64,000 nt of DNA from Paenibacillus senegalensis JC66 (lineage in GTDB: Bacteria > Bacillota > Bacilli > Paenibacillales > NBRC-103111): NCBI RefSeq assembly GCF_000285515.1, contig NZ_HE610958.1, forward strand, positions 574,512-638,511, written 5' to 3'. Below are positions 60,385 to 64,000 of the stretch, one piece after another; positions within the stretch are counted from its first letter, which is position 1, and every line of letters begins with the position of its first letter. A program made the position numbers and the translations under genes. The notes beneath the pieces are model-generated. The model searched no databases. It saw only the letters and a program-made list of their open reading frames with translations, and was not told the DNA's origin.

Positions 60385-61821
60385 TTACAGCAGCGGGGAG
60401 AGCATCCGGGCAAGCATTTCCTTCACCTTCTCCAGCTTAGGCCTCCTGCGGAAAGAGCTTAACGTTATTTCCTTGCTGCCCGCCAGATCCAGCTGGAAGT
60501 CCCGGACAAGCTTATAAATCGAGCGCTTGTTAAACAACACCGCGTTCAATTCAAAATTGTCAAAAAAGCTGCGCATATCGAGATTCGCCGTTCCTACAGA
60601 AGCGATGGTATCGTCAATAATAAGTATTTTAGCATGAATGAACCCGCTCTGATACAAGTAAAAGCGGACGCCTGCATGCATCAATTCCTCCAAATAAGAA
60701 CGGGAAGCCCATTTAACCAGCGGATGATCCGTGATGCCCGGCAAAATAATGACCACCTCGACACCGCTTAAAGCAGCTGTTTTTAGGGCCATTAAAATGC
60801 TGCGATCCGGCACGAAATACGGCGTAACAATGTAGATTCTGCGGAAAGCCGCACTAATCGAGCCAAAATACAGCTCAAGAATCGTATCCCAGTGTGCATC
60901 CGGACCGCTCGCAATAATCTGAATCTGCTCGTCCCCTTCGCAATGATGCTCCGGAAAGTGGCTCGCTTCCTTCAATTTTTTCCCCGTAACCAGCGCCCAA
61001 TCCTCAAGAAAGGTATGCTGTAAAAAATACACGGAATCCCCGATCACTTTCATATGAGTATCGCGCCAGTTCCCGAGCTTCGGGTCCTGCCCCAGGTACT
61101 CATCGCCGACATTGATCCCGCCAAGAAAACCGATGCGACCGTCGACCACCATAATTTTGCGATGATTGCGATAGTTCATGCTTTTTTGAAAGAACGAAAC
61201 CCGGATCGGCCGGAAGCATTCAACCTCCACTCCCGCTTCTTTCAACTCGCGAATAAACTGGCTGCTTAAGTCATAGCTGCCTAGACCGTCATAGAGAAAG
61301 CGGACCTTCACGCCTTCTTTCGCCTTGCGGATCATCATCTGCTGGAAGGTGCGGCCAATCGAATCCGCGCGAAAAATGTAAAACTGCATATGAATATGAT
61401 CCTCGGCTTCTTCCATAGCCTTGAGCATAGCTTCAAAGGTTTCCTTCCCGGAAGAATATATTTCCGACTGGTTAGCCTGGGTAATAGGAGAGCCTGGAAT
61501 GCTCTGCAGCAATCCAAACAGCCGCCTATGCCGGGACAAGCTGGAATTGCGAATTTCTTTGGCCTTTTTGGCGACTTTAATCCGCTTGATAATTCTCAGC
61601 GGCAGCCGGTGCAGCGAACGCTTTCCGCGTCTGCGGAGCCATTTGCGATTTTTCCGGTGATCCTTCGCGACGAAATAATAAACCAGAAACCCCAATCCGG
61701 GAAACAGGAAAATAATGAGCAGCCATGCTGTCGTTTTGGATGGGTTTCGGTATTCCGATAACAGCACGAAGCCGATTTGCAAAATAAATAATCCCATGGC
61801 CACCATTAACCATGTTCCCAT
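60385..61821 (-). CDS. cardiolipin synthase (PLD family), second copy
   Basis: 478 aa, same architecture as 36825-38243: two N-terminal membrane segments, then HKD motifs NYRNHRKIMVVDGRIGFLGG and FIHAKILIIDDTIASVGTAN. A strongly basic stretch (KNRKWLRRRGKRSLHR) follows the second membrane segment. ATG 61821 has GGGGGAG 7 nt upstream. B. subtilis also has several such enzymes (ClsA, YwjE, YwiE), used under different conditions. Confidence 0.94.
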   Translation of the reverse strand: MGTWLMVAMGLFILQIGFVLLSEYRNPSKTTAWLLIIFLFPGLGFLVYYFVAKDHRKNRKWLRRRGKRSLHRLPLRIIKRIKVAKKAKEIRNSSLSRHRRLFGLLQSIPGSPITQANQSEIYSSGKETFEAMLKAMEEAEDHIHMQFYIFRADSIGRTFQQMMIRKAKEGVKVRFLYDGLGSYDLSSQFIRELKEAGVEVECFRPIRVSFFQKSMNYRNHRKIMVVDGRIGFLGGINVGDEYLGQDPKLGNWRDTHMKVIGDSVYFLQHTFLEDWALVTGKKLKEASHFPEHHCEGDEQIQIIASGPDAHWDTILELYFGSISAAFRRIYIVTPYFVPDRSILMALKTAALSGVEVVIILPGITDHPLVKWASRSYLEELMHAGVRFYLYQSGFIHAKILIIDDTIASVGTANLDMRSFFDNFELNAVLFNKRSIYKLVRDFQLDLAGSKEITLSSFRRRPKLEKVKEMLARMLSPLL

Positions 61822-62210
61822 CAACAAGCTCCCCCGTTCTCCTACAGCTCCAAGTAAGTAAGATAAGTTTTGACACCTTCCTCGATGGGGCGGCGCGGTT
61901 ATATTGACTCTTATTCATTGTTTACCTCTATTCCCTCATTATAAACCAGAGGGCCCCTGCTGTTTCAAGCCATGGACAAGCGGTTAACTATACCTAAGCC
62001 AAGGTTTCACCGCAAGTGGTAATAAATCTTGACCTTGTAAGAGCTGCACTTAAGCAAAAATGTCCAAGTCGTCCATCCCAGAATTCATGAGACAAGCCGT
62101 TCAGGTTAATCTTCAGGGCCTGGGGGAAAGCTAAAATGAGCTCCCGAAGATCCATCAGGCCAATCCAATTTTGGACGATTCTACAATTTATTGACAAGGA
62201 GTGAAGTGCT
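61822..62210. other. intergenic region
   Basis: About 390 bases between divergent genes. GTTTCA-N14-GGTTAA at 61962-61987 only loosely resembles a SigB promoter. No gene recognised. Confidence 0.4.
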
Positions 62211-62534
62211 ATGGCAAAAAACAGTGTTATGGTCGGTACGATTGTAGGAGCTGCCGTAGGAGCTGTGAGTGCTCTGTTACTTGCCCCTAAAAGTGGTACG
62301 GAGCTGAGAAAAGATATTTCCAATGTTTGTAATTCCATTACTGCCAAGACGAAGGAAAAAGCGGGGGATGTAACCCGCAAAACCGTAGATGTGGCTAAAA
62401 GCATCGGCAATCATGCTTCGGAATTCATGGACAAAACAAAAGAGGTTTCGCAGTTTGCTGCATCCGAAATCAAGGATACGGCAAAGGAAACAGCCGAGTC
62501 GGCTGCTGAAGATGTGAAATCAACCATGAAATAA
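62211..62534 (+). CDS. YtxH-domain general-stress protein
   Basis: 107 aa. One N-terminal membrane segment with the family pattern VGTIVGAAVGAVSALLLAPK then SGTELRKDI, and a long helical Lys/Glu/Ala tail. YtxH proteins are often under SigB/SigH control; rsbW-sigB is the next locus, though on the other strand. AAGGAG lies before the ATG. Confidence 0.88.
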   Translation: MAKNSVMVGTIVGAAVGAVSALLLAPKSGTELRKDISNVCNSITAKTKEKAGDVTRKTVDVAKSIGNHASEFMDKTKEVSQFAASEIKDTAKETAESAAEDVKSTMK

Positions 62535-62541
62535 CACTAAG

Positions 62542-62584
62542 GGCAAACAAAAACCGGCCTTGCGGGCCGGTTTTTGTTTGCCCG
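62542..62584. terminator. 19-bp perfect-stem terminator
   Basis: GGGCAAACAAAAACCGGCC (62542-62560) pairs completely with 62566-62584 around a 5-nt loop. It contains TTTTTGTTT in the right arm and lies just after the YtxH stop. Confidence 0.9.
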
Positions 62585-62671
62585 TTATTTAATAGAGCGA
62601 ACGAATATCGGAGCGGAGTGACCTTACTCCTCTTATTGGCATATAGCCGGACATTTATAAGGCACCAATTT

Positions 62672-62704
62672 AAAAAATCACGCCAATATTGAATTGACGT
62701 GATT
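62672..62704 (-). terminator. sigB terminator
   Basis: Minus strand AATCACGTCAAT pairs with ATTGGCGTGATT (one mismatch) and ends in TTTTTT, directly after the sigB stop. Confidence 0.82.
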
Positions 62705-62705
62705 G

Positions 62706-63485
62706 TTAATATTCCGGTATGCCGGACTGTCCGTTAAGTATTTTTTTAAGCTTGTCTATAGCTCTTCTCTGAATGCGCGACACACTCATTTGCGAAATAC
62801 CGAGCACCTGTGCAATACTTCTTTGCGATTGGCCTTCATTGTAAGCTAACAACAGCACTTTCTTCTCTTCTTCCTTTAAATGGACAAGCGCCTCCCTTAA
62901 ATCCAGACGCTTCTCTAACGTCCCGAAATCATCGGTATCGCTTCCAATTAAGTCCCCGATGGTAGCACTGCCATCGTCACTCGAAAGCGGAGTGTCCAGC
63001 GAGACATAATTGTAACACTCTCTGCCGGCCAGAACCTCAATCGTTTCCTCCGTGGTGAGCTCCAAATATTGTGCGATTTCATCCACATTAGGCGATCTCT
63101 CCAACTTCATCGTAAGCTCATCAATAGCCTGCTGCACCATCAGACCTTTTTCCTTGATCCGGCGAGGAACCTGAATGTACCAGGACTTATCCCGCAAATA
63201 ATTTTTCATGTGGCCGATCAAGCTTTTCATCGCGTAAGCTTCGAACTGAATGCCAAGCGAGCTGTCATACTGCTTGAAGAGACGCAGCAAAGACATTTGG
63301 CCTACTTGATACAGATCTTCATATAGGTCCGGCCGGTTGCGAGACATTTTCCCGGCCGCCATTTTGACAATCGGTTCATAGTGAAGCAGCAGGGAAGTCG
63401 CGACCTCATTATCATTCGACTCCTGATACTGGAGAATGGCTTCAACCATGCCATTGCCCTCTAGAGCCGTTTGTTCTGGCTTCAT
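62706..63485 (-). CDS. sigB: RNA polymerase sigma factor SigB (SigB/F/G family)
   Basis: 259 aa. Region 2 (LYEDLYQVGQMSLLRLFKQYD, FEAYAMKSLIGHMKNYLRDK), region 3 (VPRRIKEKGLMVQQAIDEL) and region 4 with an HTH (SQRSIAQVLGISQMSVSRIQ). Directs general-stress genes. It overlaps rsbW by 4 bp (ATGA), the standard coupling of an anti-sigma factor with its sigma factor. A SigF/SigG assignment is less likely because the partner looks like RsbW, but cannot be fully excluded. Confidence 0.9.
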   Translation of the reverse strand: MKPEQTALEGNGMVEAILQYQESNDNEVATSLLLHYEPIVKMAAGKMSRNRPDLYEDLYQVGQMSLLRLFKQYDSSLGIQFEAYAMKSLIGHMKNYLRDKSWYIQVPRRIKEKGLMVQQAIDELTMKLERSPNVDEIAQYLELTTEETIEVLAGRECYNYVSLDTPLSSDDGSATIGDLIGSDTDDFGTLEKRLDLREALVHLKEEEKKVLLLAYNEGQSQRSIAQVLGISQMSVSRIQRRAIDKLKKILNGQSGIPEY

Positions 63486-63934
63486 GCCAATTCCCCATTC
63501 CTTTGCAGAAATTTGGTGAGAATGACTTCAGTCCCCTCTTCGGTATGGACTTTGACGTCATCCATTAGCGCTTGCATCATAAAAATGCCTAATCCTCCTG
63601 CATTGATCTCATTTAGATCTTTATTGTGCAAAGATGTCGCTTCTTCCTCTTTATGCTCATAATCAAAGCTGCTTCCTTCATCTTTAACGCTAATTCGGAT
63701 TCCATCTTCCTGCATTTCGAATTTCACTTCAATATGCCCTTTGCTGGTTCCTTCATAGGCATGCAAAACTGCATTATTGCAAGCTTCTGCAACGGCCACC
63801 TTCATGTCTTCAATCTCTTCATAGGAAAAGCCCCACTTAGAGGCAATACCATATAAAGTTAAGCGAATGATATCCACATATTCCGCGTCTGCCGGCACTT
63901 TTACAGTCACACAGTTGTTCTCTACTGGTTTCAT
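63482..63934 (-). CDS. rsbW: serine-protein kinase / anti-sigma-B factor RsbW
   Basis: 150 aa of the GHKL ATPase fold. VAVAEACNNAVLHAYEG is the N-box, SVKDEGSSFDY the G1-box and AGGLGIFMMQALMDDV the G2-box. It binds and blocks the sigma factor and phosphorylates its antagonist RsbV. AAAGGAAAGAAGAG lies upstream of the ATG. The gene for the antagonist is probably just off the right edge. Confidence 0.92.
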   Translation of the reverse strand: MKPVENNCVTVKVPADAEYVDIIRLTLYGIASKWGFSYEEIEDMKVAVAEACNNAVLHAYEGTSKGHIEVKFEMQEDGIRISVKDEGSSFDYEHKEEEATSLHNKDLNEINAGGLGIFMMQALMDDVKVHTEEGTEVILTKFLQRNGELA

Positions 63935-63964
63935 ATGATCTCTTCTTTCCTTTCCGATGATCCC

Positions 63965-64000
63965 TCAGGCGGGTTTAAAAATTGGGAAATACCGGTGATA
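63965..64000 (-). CDS. 3' end of a gene running off the right edge (rsbV candidate)
   Basis: On the minus strand a frame enters at the window edge and ends at a TGA at 63967-63965 after the codons YHRYFPIFKPA, 30 bp before rsbW. By position it should be the anti-anti-sigma factor RsbV, but only 11 codons are visible and they prove nothing. Confidence 0.3.
   Translation of the reverse strand, partial: YHRYFPIFKPA

Noticed and set aside
61962-61987. SigB-like promoter GTTTCA-N14-GGTTAA before the YtxH gene
   Set aside because: The -10 part deviates from GGGTAT and lies 220 bp upstream; too weak to list as a site.

Overview
The window looks like a chromosomal segment of an endospore-forming, Gram-positive member of the Paenibacillaceae (Paenibacillus-like). 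This rests on the gene content: a GerA-type spore germinant receptor operon, a Tlp spore protein, a YhcN/YlaJ sporulation lipoprotein, RsbW/SigB, a T-box leader, GlpP antitermination, and carbohydrate ABC transporters encoded next to membrane-anchored AraC regulators. Strong AGGAGG-type ribosome sites and many TTG starts (1615, 3091, 16414, 35595, 38243, 50306, 58424, 59265) fit this. No rRNA, tRNA, CRISPR array, transposase or prophage gene was seen, so this reads as core chromosome with ordinary accessory metabolism.

Layout. 1-16 kb: 3' part of mutY with odd internal palindromes; a short AraC regulator; a small membrane protein; a betaine/choline (BCCT) transporter; a repeat-rich 0.9-kb gap; the glycerol block glpP-[antiterminator]-glpD-glpK (minus strand, no glpF seen); a VWA lipoprotein; a cytochrome c lipoprotein; acpS; nadE; a bacilliredoxin; and a two-gene unit (56-aa peptide plus a repeat-bearing protein). 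16-30 kb: an HI0933-type flavoprotein, a P-loop kinase, a CopC-CopD fusion, then a sugar-uptake locus (AraC sensor-regulator, binding protein, two permeases, Gfo/Idh/MocA oxidoreductase), a metallophosphoesterase, Tlp and a CBS protein. 30-38 kb: a zinc-ribbon protein, a MazF/PemK-like protein, ilvA with its isoleucine T-box, EcsA/EcsB, and a cardiolipin synthase. 38-48 kb: ger operon (A, C, small two-TM D-like, B), a NarL-type two-component pair, an Ssu/Tau-like ABC operon, and a YhcN-like lipoprotein. 48-64 kb: a GH15-like protein, two UgtP-like diacylglycerol glucosyltransferases flanking a Gfo/Idh oxidoreductase, an orphan sensor kinase, yuaF-floT with a near-perfect SigW promoter, thiN, a second cardiolipin synthase, a YtxH-like protein and rsbW-sigB at the right edge.

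How genes work together. GlpP probably senses glycerol-3-phosphate and lets RNA polymerase pass the hairpin before glpD. The AraC regulator probably controls the adjacent ABC importer, which lacks its own ATPase and likely borrows a shared MsmX-type one. Two cardiolipin synthases, two UgtP-like enzymes and flotillin/NfeD give the right third a membrane-lipid and envelope-stress flavour, next to the general stress sigma factor.

The most unusual signals are: (i) a gerA A-subunit gene whose conserved N-terminus is out of frame with every start codon, with an A8 run exactly where one extra A would restore the frame; (ii) a 52-bp-period array of palindromes between glpK and the BCCT gene, with a minus-strand terminator between it and the transporter; (iii) two perfect inverted repeats inside mutY coding sequence; (iv) a 70-bp direct repeat bracketing the MazF-like gene and ilvA; (v) a broken fragment of the VWA lipoprotein gene just upstream of the intact copy.
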